From NCBI RefSeq assembly GCF_018967845.1, contig NZ_JAHLZZ010000001.1:2666001-2730000 (forward strand): a stretch of 64,000 bases of DNA. Direction: 5' to 3'. The DNA is from Hymenobacter siberiensis (GTDB lineage Bacteria; Bacteroidota; Bacteroidia; Cytophagales; Hymenobacteraceae). The notes beneath the pieces are model-generated. The model saw nothing but the letters and a program-made list of their open reading frames with translations, had not been told where the DNA came from and did no database searches. Shown piece by piece: positions 7,122 to 15,638 of the stretch (the stretch's first letter is position 1; every line of letters starts with the position of its first letter). A program made the translations under genes and the position numbers.

Positions 7122-8855
7122 TCATAAATTTGTAAACCCCGCATAGCGCCGCTTGCGTCGCCACGCCCGTACGGCCCCAAACAACCCCAATAGCACCAGC
7201 GGCGCGCCTAGGTTCAGCAGCTGCCAGCGGCGGCGTTGCTCGGCCAGCTTCACTTTGTCGAGGGGGCGGAGGGTGATTTGCTTGCCGCGTACGGCGATGA
7301 GGCCGGTGTCGTCGAGCAGGTAATCGGTAGCGTTCAGGACCAGCTCGCGGTTGGCGAATTCGGTGTTGGCGAGGCGGTCGAAGCCCAGGCGGTAGGGGTT
7401 GCCGGTTTTGGGGTCGATGTCGGAGCGGATGATGTCGCCATCGGAGATAACCAGGACTTTGCTGGACCGGGCGTTGGCCGGTTTTTCGGGCTGGAACTGG
7501 AGGGTGCCGGGCCGGGCGCGGTTGGCGAAGAGCGAGGTGAACTGGCCTTCGAGCAGGTAGGCCACCGGCTGGAAACCCTTTTGGTAGAGCTTGGGATTGG
7601 GTTCGAGGCGGGCGTCGTTGAAGTTGATGGGCACCGGGGCGGGCAGCACGCGGGTGTAGCGCGAGGTGCTCATCAGGGCGGTTTTGCGGATGCCACGGGC
7701 CTGCACCGTGTCGAGGTTACCCACGAATTTCAGGTACACCGCGTCGAGGTTGCGGGTGATGGGGTGGGGGCTGAACTTGTTGATGAGCGGGTAGAGCTGC
7801 CAGGGCATGGGCTCGATTTTGGGCTTATTGCCGTCCATGCCGGTCACGAGTGGAATCTGGCCGCTGTTCAGGTCGAGGAGCAGGTTCTGGTTGAGGCGCA
7901 GGCCGTATTTAAAAAACAGGTCGTCGAGATTGAGTTCGTAGGGGGTAGCTAATGCGACACCGTTGCGGGCCACGCTGTCGAGGTCCACACGCAGGGCATC
8001 GACGAAGAACATGGCCCGGCCGCCCTGGGTGATGAACTGGTCGAGCTTGAATTTATCGTCCTCGGAATAAGGCGTTTTGGGCTGGGCCACCACGATGGCA
8101 TCGAGCGCGCTCAGGTCCTTCACCTTGCTCAGCGTGACGCGGAACACGTCGTACTGCTGCTGCCAGGTGCCGAGGATGTCGCCGGCCTGCACGTTGGTGA
8201 GCTCGCCGTGGCCTTCCACCACGCCGATGCGCTTGCGCAGCGCCGGTACCAGCGTGCGGATGGTGCTGGCCAGCTCGTATTCCAGCCCTTCAATGCTTTG
8301 GTTGAGGCGCACCTCGGCTGGGGCGGCCTGGTTGCCGCGCAGCAGCAGCACGCTTTTATCGTGCCCGCCCACACTCACCACGGCGTAGGGAAAAATGATT
8401 TTCTCGACCCGCTTGCCGTTTTCGGTGGCCCCGAGGTTGGTGGGTTTCAGGCCCTTTTTGAAAAGGGTTTGGTAGAAGGCGTTGCGGGCGGCTTCGGTGC
8501 TACCGGCGCTGGGGTCGATGAAAATGTAGTTCAGGTTGGCCCCGCCGTAGACCTGGAATTCGGTCAGGGTTTCGCGCACGCCCTGCTCCAGGCGGCGGAA
8601 AGCGGGCGGGAAATCGCCGGTGAGGTACACCGTGACGGTGACCGGCTGCTTGAGGTCGCGCAGCAGCGTTTTGGTGGCCGGCGACATAGTGTAGCGTTTT
8701 TCTTCCGTCAAATCGAGCCGAAAAAAGAAGCGCTGGGCCACGAAATTAAAAAGCAAGAGCCCGCCAATGATGGTGGCAAAAGTGAGCAAATCGCGCTGCT
8801 TGCGGGAGGACGGTGTAGGAACTGGAGTCGGGGAAGTAGTCAACGTATTTTCCAT
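7122..8855 (-). CDS. gldG: Gliding motility-associated ABC transporter component GldG
   Basis: GldG works with GldA and GldF in an ABC transporter-like complex linked to gliding motility in Bacteroidota. The 577-residue protein has an N-terminal membrane segment (about residues 25-45, IIGGLLLFNFVAQRFFF), a large extracytoplasmic ABC_transp_aux-type domain (conserved VTVTVYLTGDFPPAFRRLE, IGVVEGHGELTN, VLVISDGDIIRSD) and a C-terminal membrane segment (LLNLGAPLVLLGLFGAV) with a basic tail. Its ATG overlaps the gldF stop by one base (TAATG), showing translational coupling. A partial copy of its 3' end exists at 4422-4703. Confidence 0.94.
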   Translation of the reverse strand: MENTLTTSPTPVPTPSSRKQRDLLTFATIIGGLLLFNFVAQRFFFRLDLTEEKRYTMSPATKTLLRDLKQPVTVTVYLTGDFPPAFRRLEQGVRETLTEFQVYGGANLNYIFIDPSAGSTEAARNAFYQTLFKKGLKPTNLGATENGKRVEKIIFPYAVVSVGGHDKSVLLLRGNQAAPAEVRLNQSIEGLEYELASTIRTLVPALRKRIGVVEGHGELTNVQAGDILGTWQQQYDVFRVTLSKVKDLSALDAIVVAQPKTPYSEDDKFKLDQFITQGGRAMFFVDALRVDLDSVARNGVALATPYELNLDDLFFKYGLRLNQNLLLDLNSGQIPLVTGMDGNKPKIEPMPWQLYPLINKFSPHPITRNLDAVYLKFVGNLDTVQARGIRKTALMSTSRYTRVLPAPVPINFNDARLEPNPKLYQKGFQPVAYLLEGQFTSLFANRARPGTLQFQPEKPANARSSKVLVISDGDIIRSDIDPKTGNPYRLGFDRLANTEFANRELVLNATDYLLDDTGLIAVRGKQITLRPLDKVKLAEQRRRWQLLNLGAPLVLLGLFGAVRAWRRKRRYAGFTNL

Positions 8856-9580
8856 TACCAGTTACGACTCCGTAAAGCCAGTCGTGTCGCCTGTAAAGCC
8901 ACCGCAACTACGCTGAAAAAATAGACCAAATCCCGCGAGTCAATCAGCCCTTTGCTGAGGTCGCGGTAGTGCGCCGCAATTCCCAGCTGACTCACGTAAT
9001 AGGCCGCGCTGCCCTGCAGCACCGAGGCCAAAGAATCGAACCCCGAATAAATCAGAAAACAGCCCACCACGGCCACTAAAAAAGCAATAATCTGGTCACG
9101 CGTGAGCGCCGAGGCCAGAATGCCAATGGCTGCGAATACCGCCGCCAGCAACGCCAAGCCTAAATAGGAACCGACCGTGGCCGCCGAATCAATATTGCCC
9201 TCAGGGCTGCCCAGCTTGTACACCGAGTAGTAGTAGAGCAGCGTGGGCACCAGCGCCAGCAGCGCCAGCAGCAGGCAGGCCAAATACTTGCCTCCGATTA
9301 TCTGCCCGTCCGTGAGCGGGCGGGTCAGCAGCAGCTCAATGGTACCGGCCTTTTTCTCTTCCGCAAACGTGCGCATGGTGATGGCCGGAATCAGGAACAG
9401 GAATATCCACGGGGCCAGATTGAAGAGCGTTTGCAGGTCGGCGTAGCCGTAGTCGAGGACGCTGCTATCGGGGAAAACCCAGACGAACAGGCCTGTCGCA
9501 ATCAGGAAAACCCCCAGCACCACGTAGGCCACGGGGGAGTTCAGGAAGGCGTTGAATTCTTTTTGGAGGATGGTGAGCAT
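8855..9580 (-). CDS. gldF: Gliding motility-associated ABC transporter permease GldF
   Basis: This 241-residue inner-membrane protein forms the membrane channel part of the GldAFG transporter. About six hydrophobic segments can be traced, beginning NSPVAYVVLGVFLIATGLF, and the conserved TMRTFAEEKKAGTIELLLTRP loop of ABC-2 type permeases lies at about residues 67-88. It starts MLTILQKEFNAFLNSP, as in other GldF proteins, and overlaps gldG by one base. It is separated from gldA by a palindromic repeat. Confidence 0.95.
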   Translation of the reverse strand: MLTILQKEFNAFLNSPVAYVVLGVFLIATGLFVWVFPDSSVLDYGYADLQTLFNLAPWIFLFLIPAITMRTFAEEKKAGTIELLLTRPLTDGQIIGGKYLACLLLALLALVPTLLYYYSVYKLGSPEGNIDSAATVGSYLGLALLAAVFAAIGILASALTRDQIIAFLVAVVGCFLIYSGFDSLASVLQGSAAYYVSQLGIAAHYRDLSKGLIDSRDLVYFFSVVAVALQATRLALRSRNW

Positions 9581-9595
9581 TCTGGTATTCTGAAC

Positions 9596-9682
9596 GTCAT
9601 GCTGAGCGCAGCCGAAGCATCTCTACAGCGAGAGTAATTAATTAGTATTGAGGTAGAGATGCTTCGAGAAGCTCAGCATGAC
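9596..9682. repeat. Interspersed palindrome, GTCATGCTGAGC family, copy 1
   Basis: Imperfect inverted repeat: left arm 9596-9626, right arm 9653-9682, with a loop containing AGTAATTAATTAGTATTGAG. The same loop occurs in copy 2 at 10645-10738, so these are related copies of one element rather than independent hairpins. It lies between gldA and gldF. Confidence 0.85.
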
Positions 9683-9711
9683 TTTCCTGGTAGCCGTTCT
9701 GTTTCTCGTTC

Positions 9712-10620
9712 TTACTTCGTCAATTCTCCAAACACCTCCTCCAGGCTCTGCTGCTCCTGCCGCAGCCCCAGCAGAATCCAGCCTTCCTGCCCGGCCAGGC
9801 GTGACACGGCGGCGCGTACGTCCACGCCCGGTGCGGTGCGGAGCAGGACGGCGCCATCGGGCGCGGCCTCTACGTGGCGCACGCCGGGGAGCTGGGCCAG
9901 CTTAGTAGTATCAACCAGGCCTTCGAACTCGGCACGCACCACGGTTTCGCCAGCGGCACGGGCGGCTAGCTCAGCTACCGGGCTGTCGGCCACCAGCTTG
10001 CCCCGACTGATGATGAGCACGCGGGAGCACAGGGCCGTGACTTCGGGCAGAATGTGAGTGCTGAAAATGACGGTTTTATCCTCGCCCACTTCGCGGATGA
10101 GCTGGCGGATTTCCAGAATCTGGTTAGGGTCGAGGCCGGTGGTGGGCTCGTCGAGAATGAGCACGTCGGGGTTGTGAATGAGGGCCTGGGCGAGGCCCAC
10201 CCGCTGCCGGTAGCCCTTGCTGAGCGCGCCGATTTGCTTGTTCTGTTCGCGGCTCAGGCCCACGCGGCGAACTAGCTCGGCCACGCGGGTGCGCAGGCCG
10301 GAGCCGCGCAGGCCGTGCACCGAGCCAATGAATTCGAGGTATTCGTGCACGTACATGTCGAGGTAGAGCGGGTTGTGCTCGGGCAGGTAGCCCACGTGCC
10401 GGCGCACTTCCAGGCTGTCAACCAGCACATCGTAGCCAGCCACCCGCACCGTGCCGGCGGTGGGCGGGAGGTAGCCGGTGGCAATTTTCATGGTGGTGCT
10501 TTTGCCCGCGCCATTCGGCCCGAGGAAGCCCACAATTTCACCCTTGCCCGCCGTGAAGCTGATGTTGTCCACGGCGTTTTGGGTGCCGTAGGTTTTGGTC
10601 AGGTGCTCGATTTCTACCAT
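9712..10620 (-). CDS. gldA: Gliding motility-associated ABC transporter ATPase GldA
   Basis: This cytoplasmic ATPase energises the GldAFG complex. The chosen start MVEIEHLTKTYGTQNAVDNI at 10620 gives 302 residues; an upstream ATG at 10653 would add eleven residues unlike the family. Walker A is GPNGAGKST (about residue 38), the signature region LSKGYRQRVGLAQAL (about 134), Walker B VLILDEPTTGLDP (about 155), and the switch histidine is in FSTHILPEV. The C-terminal 80 residues are the extra domain typical of GldA. It is upstream of gldF and gldG on the same strand. Confidence 0.95.
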   Translation of the reverse strand: MVEIEHLTKTYGTQNAVDNISFTAGKGEIVGFLGPNGAGKSTTMKIATGYLPPTAGTVRVAGYDVLVDSLEVRRHVGYLPEHNPLYLDMYVHEYLEFIGSVHGLRGSGLRTRVAELVRRVGLSREQNKQIGALSKGYRQRVGLAQALIHNPDVLILDEPTTGLDPNQILEIRQLIREVGEDKTVIFSTHILPEVTALCSRVLIISRGKLVADSPVAELAARAAGETVVRAEFEGLVDTTKLAQLPGVRHVEAAPDGAVLLRTAPGVDVRAAVSRLAGQEGWILLGLRQEQQSLEEVFGELTK

Positions 10621-10644
10621 GTGATAGTGCTTGGTTGGGGGAGA

Positions 10645-10738
10645 GAACGTCATGCAGAGCGCAGCGAAGCATCTTTACCGCACAAGTAATTAATTAGTAT
10701 TGAGGTAAAGATGCTTCGCTGCGCTCTGCATGACGTTC
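10645..10738. repeat. Interspersed palindrome, GTCATGC family, copy 2
   Basis: Perfect 35-base arms at 10645-10679 and 10704-10738 with a 24-base loop resembling that of copy 1. It lies three bases past the TAA stop of the dehydrogenase gene at 10742 and just ahead of gldA. Confidence 0.9.
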
Positions 10739-10741
10739 AAC

Positions 10742-11434
10742 TTACTTCACGTTAGCCGGCCGCAGCTGAATCTCCGAAATCATCGTCGTGTCCGGCGCTT
10801 CAACCGCGTGCACAATGGCGGCGGCAATATCCTCCGGTTGCATCTTGTGCGGGTCGGGCGTGAGGCCGGGCTCTTTGCCGTTGAAGTTAGTTTCTACCGA
10901 GCCGGGCATTACGCAGGTCACGCGGATACCATCCGGCCGCACTTCCTTGAACAGCGAATCGGAAAAGCCCCGAACCGCAAACTTCGTGGCGCAGTAGCCC
11001 GACATGCCGGCCGAGCCCGCCGTACCGGCCAGCGAGGCCACATTCACAACGTGGCCCTGTTGCTGCTGCTTCATCTGGGGCAGCACGGCGCGGGTGCACA
11101 GGAAAGTGCCCAGCACGTTAGTATCGAACATCGTTTTCCAGTCTTCGGTCCGGAAACCGTCCACGTCGCCCATGATGCCCAGGCCGGCATTATTTACCAG
11201 AACATGAATTTCCGGCCCCAGCTCGCGCTGGGTGTTGGTGAAGGCTTCGGTGATGGAGTGCTCGTCCTGCACATCACACTCGAAAAACTGGAATCGGTCG
11301 TGCGTGAAATGGTCGGGAGCCGAGCGGGCCCAGCCGGCCACGGCCGCGCCGCGGGCCAACAGGGCTTGCACGGTGGCGAGGCCGATTCCTTTGCTTGCGC
11401 CGGTCACGATGGCAACTTTACCGCTGAGGTCCAT
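10742..11434 (-). CDS. Short-chain dehydrogenase/reductase (SDR)
   Basis: This 230-residue classical SDR probably reduces or oxidises a carbonyl/hydroxyl group using NAD(P). The cofactor motif TGASKGIG is at residues 12-19, NNAG at about 84, the catalytic serine region VASLAGTAGSAG at about 134, and the YCATK active-site motif at about 149. The PGSVETNF segment after the active site is typical. Start MDLSGKVAIVTGA is standard. Substrate cannot be deduced. It is divergent from the GIN-domain gene at 11461, with only 26 bases between starts. Confidence 0.9.
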   Translation of the reverse strand: MDLSGKVAIVTGASKGIGLATVQALLARGAAVAGWARSAPDHFTHDRFQFFECDVQDEHSITEAFTNTQRELGPEIHVLVNNAGLGIMGDVDGFRTEDWKTMFDTNVLGTFLCTRAVLPQMKQQQQGHVVNVASLAGTAGSAGMSGYCATKFAVRGFSDSLFKEVRPDGIRVTCVMPGSVETNFNGKEPGLTPDPHKMQPEDIAAAIVHAVEAPDTTMISEIQLRPANVK

Positions 11435-11435
11435 T

Positions 11436-11443
11436 TATCTTTG
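11436..11443 (+). promoter_or_regulatory. Candidate -7 box for the GIN-domain gene
   Basis: TATCTTTG matches TAnnTTTG and lies 18 bases before the ATG at 11461. No clear -33 partner; the position overlaps the very short divergent gap. Confidence 0.45.
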
Positions 11444-11460
11444 GGAAAAGTAAGGGGATT

Positions 11461-12258
11461 ATGCGCAAAACGAGTTTGCGGCCGCAAGTTAGCGGCCTGG
11501 GAGGGTTTGGGATACTGCGCCGGCTGGGCCGCCTCGGATTCGGCGTCGCGCTAATGGCTGGTTTGAGCACCTGTGGCCCGGGCCACGGCACCGATTGCCT
11601 GAAAAGTACGGGCACCATCGTCACCCAGCGCCGCGAGGTAGATGCCGGCCTGGTCACCGTCACGGCCTTCGACAACGTGGACCTGCGCATCGTGCAGGAT
11701 ACCCAGACCTACGCCGAGGTGCGCGCCGGCGAAAACCTCATCAGCGACATCGTGCTCACCCGCAAAGGCAACGCGCTGGAAATCAATAATACCAGCACCT
11801 GCAACTGGGCGCGCAGCTACGATACGCCCCGCGAAGTAACGCTGCACCTGCCGCGCATTCTTAACGTGTTTTTGCGTGGCCAGGGCAATGCCAGCACCGT
11901 GGGCCAGTTCGCGCAGGACACCATTTTTTTTCACTTAGTGGGCGCCGGAGATTACGACCTCAACGTGAAAGCCAAAATGCTGTTCCTCGATTTGTATGAG
12001 CTGGGCGATATCAAGGTGCAGGGCGCTGCCGATGAGATGAACTTTACCCTGGGGGGCTTGGGCCGACTATTTGCCCAAAGCCTAAGCCTGAAACGGTGCT
12101 ATTTCAATATGACCCGCGACAGCGACGCCGATGCTCATGTGCGAGTCAGCGACGCCCTGGGCGGCACCGTGGCCGGCAATGGCACCCTTTTCTACGGCGG
12201 AGCCCCCACGTTCACGGATATTAAAATAACCGGCAAAGGCAGCAAGAAAGCCGAGTAG
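11461..12258 (+). CDS. Head GIN domain (DUF2807) exported protein
   Basis: This 265-residue protein has a basic N-terminus and hydrophobic segment (LGRLGFGVALMAGLSTCG), consistent with export; the cysteine after LST suggests a lipoprotein. The body is a beta-helix-like GIN domain: VTVTAFDNVDLRIVQDT, a repeating pattern of short beta strands, then LYELGDIKVQGAADEMNF and GLGRLFAQSLSL. Such proteins are abundant in Bacteroidota and of unsettled function, often called putative auto-transporter adhesin heads. It stands alone between two SDR genes on the other strand. Confidence 0.8.
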   Translation: MRKTSLRPQVSGLGGFGILRRLGRLGFGVALMAGLSTCGPGHGTDCLKSTGTIVTQRREVDAGLVTVTAFDNVDLRIVQDTQTYAEVRAGENLISDIVLTRKGNALEINNTSTCNWARSYDTPREVTLHLPRILNVFLRGQGNASTVGQFAQDTIFFHLVGAGDYDLNVKAKMLFLDLYELGDIKVQGAADEMNFTLGGLGRLFAQSLSLKRCYFNMTRDSDADAHVRVSDALGGTVAGNGTLFYGGAPTFTDIKITGKGSKKAE

Positions 12259-12333
12259 GCCCGTGGCGCAGCGCCTATCGGATGGGCGGGCTGCCGGATT
12301 TTCGCCGGCAGCCCACCAATATAGGATGGCCTC

Positions 12334-13068
12334 TTAGCCCAAATCGCCCAGCTGTGGCCGAATCAGCAGCTCTTCCACCACGGCGTGGAGCGACAGGGAG
12401 TAGGCCGAAAACAGCGCCTCGGCTACATCATCGGCCTGCACAAACCGCTCGGCGGGCAGCTCTACGCCGGCCCAGCTGGCCGTGAGCGTGGGGCCGGGCA
12501 GCACGGCCGTGACGCGCACACCGCTGGTTTTTAGCTCCTCGCGCAGGTTTTTGGTGAAGCCCAGCAGCGCGTGCTTGGCAATGCCGTAGGAGCCGCCATT
12601 GGGGTAAGCCGTGATGCTGGCCGTGGAGCAGATGGTGAAAATGTGCCCCTGGCCCCGCGCAATAAGGCCCGGTAGCAGCGGCAGCGTCACGTCGTAGGCG
12701 CTCAATAAATTCACGGCCAGCATCTGGCGCAGCTGCGAGCCATCGGCGGGCTCGTCCTGGAGGCGGCCGGGAATAAAGGCGCCGGCGTTGTTCACCAGCA
12801 CGTCAACGGGCAGGCCCAGCGCCAGCACAAATTCCGCGAAGCGGGCGCAGTCGGCCTGCTGGCTGAGGTCGGCGGGCAGGGTGTGGAGCACGGCCCCGGG
12901 AACATCGGCATGCAGCTCGGTTGTAAGCGCGGCCAGGTCGGTGGCCGAGCGGGCGCAGGTAGCCACCGGAAAGCCCGCTTTTAGAAAGCGCGCCACGACG
13001 GCGCGACCAATACCTTTGCTGCCGCCGGTGACGACAATTAATTTTTCGCTCGTTTGGGCTTTGTTCAT
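12334..13068 (-). CDS. Short-chain dehydrogenase/reductase (SDR)
   Basis: This 244-residue classical SDR has the cofactor motif TGGSKGIGRAV at about residues 15-25, VNNAGAF near 91, a serine in TICSTASITA near 148 and the YGIAKHALLGFTKNLREEL active-site helix near 160. It resembles sepiapterin-reductase/3-ketoacyl-ACP-reductase-like enzymes but the substrate is unknown. It is divergent from mlaE. A run of 75 bases with nothing recognised separates its 3' end from the GIN-domain gene. Confidence 0.88.
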   Translation of the reverse strand: MNKAQTSEKLIVVTGGSKGIGRAVVARFLKAGFPVATCARSATDLAALTTELHADVPGAVLHTLPADLSQQADCARFAEFVLALGLPVDVLVNNAGAFIPGRLQDEPADGSQLRQMLAVNLLSAYDVTLPLLPGLIARGQGHIFTICSTASITAYPNGGSYGIAKHALLGFTKNLREELKTSGVRVTAVLPGPTLTASWAGVELPAERFVQADDVAEALFSAYSLSLHAVVEELLIRPQLGDLG

Positions 13069-13159
13069 CTGATTTTACGTAAGGTGGCGAAGCCTCTGAA
13101 GTTTCGTCTGCGGCAACAGCCGCACCCAAACTTCGGTTTTTATTCCTCAACAAATTCTC

Positions 13160-13891
13160 ATGCTTAAAACTTTCGGCTCGTTTGTCCTTTTCCTGCGAGG
13201 CATGGTCACGCGCACGGAGCGGTTCAGCGTCCTCTGGAATCGCACCATCGACGAAGCCATCCTCATCGGGGTCGACTCCATTGTGATTGTGTCCATCGTG
13301 TCGGCCTTTATCGGGGCCGTTACCTGCGTCCAGATTGCCTACAACCTTACCAATCCGCTCATTCCGCAGTCCACCATCGGCTATATGGTGCGCGAAATGA
13401 CTATTCTGGAGCTGGCCCCCACCATCACCAGCATCGTGCTGGCGGGCAAAGTGGGCAGCAGCATTGCCGGCGGCCTGGGCACCATGCGCATCACCGAACA
13501 GGTGTCGGCGCTGGAGGTAATGGGCATCAATTCTACTTCCTACCTTGTGCTGCCGCGTATTCTGGCGGCGCTGCTTATGTTCCCGCTGCTGGTTATTCTG
13601 GCCATGCTGCTGTCCATTTTGGGCGGCTACCTGGCCGGTACCCTCACCGGCGTGATGACGGCCCAGGATTATATCGAAGGCATTCGGACCGATTTTATTC
13701 CCTACAACATCGTCTTCGCCCTTATCAAGGCGGTGGTGTTTGCCTTCTTGGTATCGGGCATTTCGGCCTTCAAGGGCTACTACACCACCGGCGGTGCCCT
13801 CGAAGTAGGCGCGGCCAGCACCGGTGCCGTTACCAATTCCATTATCGCCATCCTCATTGCCGATTTCGCCCTGGCAGCGTTGCTGCTCTAA
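13160..13891 (+). CDS. mlaE: MlaE-family phospholipid ABC transporter permease
   Basis: This 243-residue inner-membrane protein is the permease of the Mla-type lipid transport system that keeps the outer membrane asymmetric. It has five to six hydrophobic segments and the family core ELAPTITSIVLAGKVGSSIA (about 95-115) followed by GTMRITEQVSALEVMGIN. The length matches MlaE. It is followed after a 135-base gap by the ATPase gene; the usual third gene, a substrate-binding MlaD, is not next to them. Confidence 0.93.
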   Translation: MLKTFGSFVLFLRGMVTRTERFSVLWNRTIDEAILIGVDSIVIVSIVSAFIGAVTCVQIAYNLTNPLIPQSTIGYMVREMTILELAPTITSIVLAGKVGSSIAGGLGTMRITEQVSALEVMGINSTSYLVLPRILAALLMFPLLVILAMLLSILGGYLAGTLTGVMTAQDYIEGIRTDFIPYNIVFALIKAVVFAFLVSGISAFKGYYTTGGALEVGAASTGAVTNSIIAILIADFALAALLL

Positions 13892-14026
13892 AATAGGGTC
13901 TTAAGGACTTGGTTTTAAAGTAATTGGCTGGAATTTAATCCAGCCGATGATGCCAACGTATCAAATGCCTTGGAGTCCTGTGACCTGCCTGAAATTCTAA
14001 GTCCCCAAGACCCCAAGTCCCTCAAA

Positions 14027-14842
14027 ATGATTGAAGTATCCAACATCGAAAAATCCTTCGACGGCACGCCCGTGCTGAAAGGCATTTCGTGCGTGTTTGA
14101 AACCGGCAAGTGCAACATGCTGCTGGGCGGCTCGGGCACGGGCAAAAGCGTGCTGCTGCAGTGCATTGTGGGGCTGATGAAGCCCGATATCGGCTCCATC
14201 ACCTTCGATGGCACGGTGTACACCAACAGTAAAATCGATATCCGCCAGGAAATACGGCGCAAAATCGGGATGCTGTTCCAGGGTTCGGCGCTTTTCGACT
14301 CGATGACGGTGGCCCAGAACGTAGAGTTTCCGCTGCAGATGCTGACGCCCGAAATGACGCCCGAAGAGCGGCGCGAGCGGGTCGAGTTTTGTCTAAAGCG
14401 CGTGGGCCTGGAAAATGCCGGCAACAAGATGCCCGCCGAAATTTCGGGCGGCATGAAGAAGCGCGTGGGCATTGCCCGCGCCATTGCACCGCAGTGTACC
14501 TACCTGTTTTGCGACGAGCCTAACTCCGGCCTCGACCCCGCCACCAGCACCAAAATCGACAATCTCATCTACGAAATCACCCACGAATATGACATCACCA
14601 CCGTCATCGTAACCCACGATATGAACTCGGTGATTGAGATTGGTGAGCACATCATTTTCCTGCACCAGGGCAAAAAACTTTGGGACGGTACCAAGGAAGA
14701 AATTCTGAACGCCAAAGTCCCCGAGCTGCGCGAATTTATCTTCAGCAGTAGCCTCGTACGCGCCGCCAAGCGCGTCGACGACGAAACCGAAGGCGGCATG
14801 GCCGCTTTCGCCGAAGAAAGTGAGTCCGGCGGCGGTATCTGA
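14027..14842 (+). CDS. mlaF: MlaF-family ABC transporter ATPase
   Basis: This 271-residue ATPase powers the neighbouring MlaE permease. The start MIEVSNIEKSFDGTPVLKGI at 14027 is preferred over an in-frame ATG 57 bases upstream because it aligns with the family. Walker A is GGSGTGKSVLL (about residue 37), the signature region ISGGMKKRVGIARAI (about 143), Walker B YLFCDEPNSGLDP (about 164) and the switch THDM. The TGA stop overlaps the first base of a complex palindrome. Confidence 0.93.
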   Translation: MIEVSNIEKSFDGTPVLKGISCVFETGKCNMLLGGSGTGKSVLLQCIVGLMKPDIGSITFDGTVYTNSKIDIRQEIRRKIGMLFQGSALFDSMTVAQNVEFPLQMLTPEMTPEERRERVEFCLKRVGLENAGNKMPAEISGGMKKRVGIARAIAPQCTYLFCDEPNSGLDPATSTKIDNLIYEITHEYDITTVIVTHDMNSVIEIGEHIIFLHQGKKLWDGTKEEILNAKVPELREFIFSSSLVRAAKRVDDETEGGMAAFAEESESGGGI

Positions 14843-15009
14843 AATCACTGATTGCCGCTGATTAACCGTGATTCCGCTGATTACTATGCAAAAAGGCCGC
14901 TCAATGAGCGGCCTTTTTGCATAGTAATCAGCGGAATCTTCAGCGCAAACCAAACCGTAGCTGAAAAATAATCAGCGAAATCACGGTTAATCAGCGGCAA
15001 TCAGTGATT
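14843..15009. repeat. Nested palindromes between convergent mlaF and yfiT-like genes
   Basis: An inner perfect palindrome has 33-base arms (14871-14903 and 14905-14937) around a single base and contains a GC-rich stem with T-run, so it can act as a terminator in both directions. An outer perfect 31-base inverted repeat (14843-14873 and 14979-15009) encloses it. The right outer arm encodes the last codons and TAA stop of the yfiT-like gene. Confidence 0.9.
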
Positions 15010-15526
15010 CCAAGTGCGCCAGATGGTGCTGGCCGTGCCAGGCATACAGGGCCAGGGCCTGGTCGAGGGTCGATTCGCGCTGGTTGCCGGGGTGGTAGAA
15101 GGTGCGCTGCCATTGCACTTCCGTGAGGTGCTGCAAGAGCGTAACCCAGCGCGAATGCAGGGCCTCCAGCAGCGTGAGCGACACGGTAATGGGCGTGGCG
15201 GCCACATCGGGCAGCCTGGCCCAGGCCGCTTCGTCGTAGGGCCGGATGGTGGGGTTGTCCTCCGTCAGGGCCAGGCGGTAGCGGAAGTAGCAGTTCATGT
15301 GCGAGTCGGCCACGTGGTGAATTACCTGGCGGCCGGTCCAGCCACCGGGGCGGTAGGGGCGTTGCAGGCCTTCGCCGCCCACCCGGCGCGCCATGGCCGT
15401 GAGCCGGCCCGGAAGCTCGGCCAGCTGCTGAATCAGGGCCGTACGCTCGGTAGGGGCGAGGGGGCCGGCAGGCAGCTGCGGCCGGCCAATGGGGTAGCGC
15501 AGCAGGTCATCGGAAGTAGGGCTCAT
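14987..15526 (-). CDS. DinB/YfiT-like putative metal-dependent hydrolase or thiol transferase
   Basis: This 179-residue protein belongs to the DinB-like four-helix family, close to YfiT bacillithiol transferases. Three likely metal-binding histidines are seen: one in RQVIHHVADSHMN and two in YAWHGQHHLAHLE. The DLLRYPIGRP opening is typical of YfiT. The start at 15526 (MSPTSDDLLRYP) is preferred over a longer frame whose extra 28 residues look non-coding. The final residues ESLIAAD and the stop come from the arm of the neighbouring palindrome. Confidence 0.85.
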   Translation of the reverse strand: MSPTSDDLLRYPIGRPQLPAGPLAPTERTALIQQLAELPGRLTAMARRVGGEGLQRPYRPGGWTGRQVIHHVADSHMNCYFRYRLALTEDNPTIRPYDEAAWARLPDVAATPITVSLTLLEALHSRWVTLLQHLTEVQWQRTFYHPGNQRESTLDQALALYAWHGQHHLAHLESLIAAD

Positions 15527-15540
15527 AACTGCGAAGTAAG

Positions 15541-15567
15541 CAAAAACACCACCCCAAAATGGGGTGG
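15541..15567 (-). terminator. Hairpin with T-run after the bifunctional nuclease gene
   Basis: CCACCCC / GGGGTGG stem (15549-15567) followed on the minus strand by TGTTTTTG. It fits an intrinsic terminator for the gene at 15639-16271, 72 bases after its stop. Confidence 0.6.
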
Positions 15568-15638
15568 CGCTTGCACTGATAAGGAACGGACCTGCAACGA
15601 ACCCGTTCAACTCACTAAAATCGGTTCAATCGGCAGTA

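Noticed and set aside
15610..15611. Longer start for the YfiT-like protein at 15610
   Set aside because: The extra 28 residues cover a terminator hairpin and do not resemble the family; the ATG at 15526 aligns with YfiT proteins.
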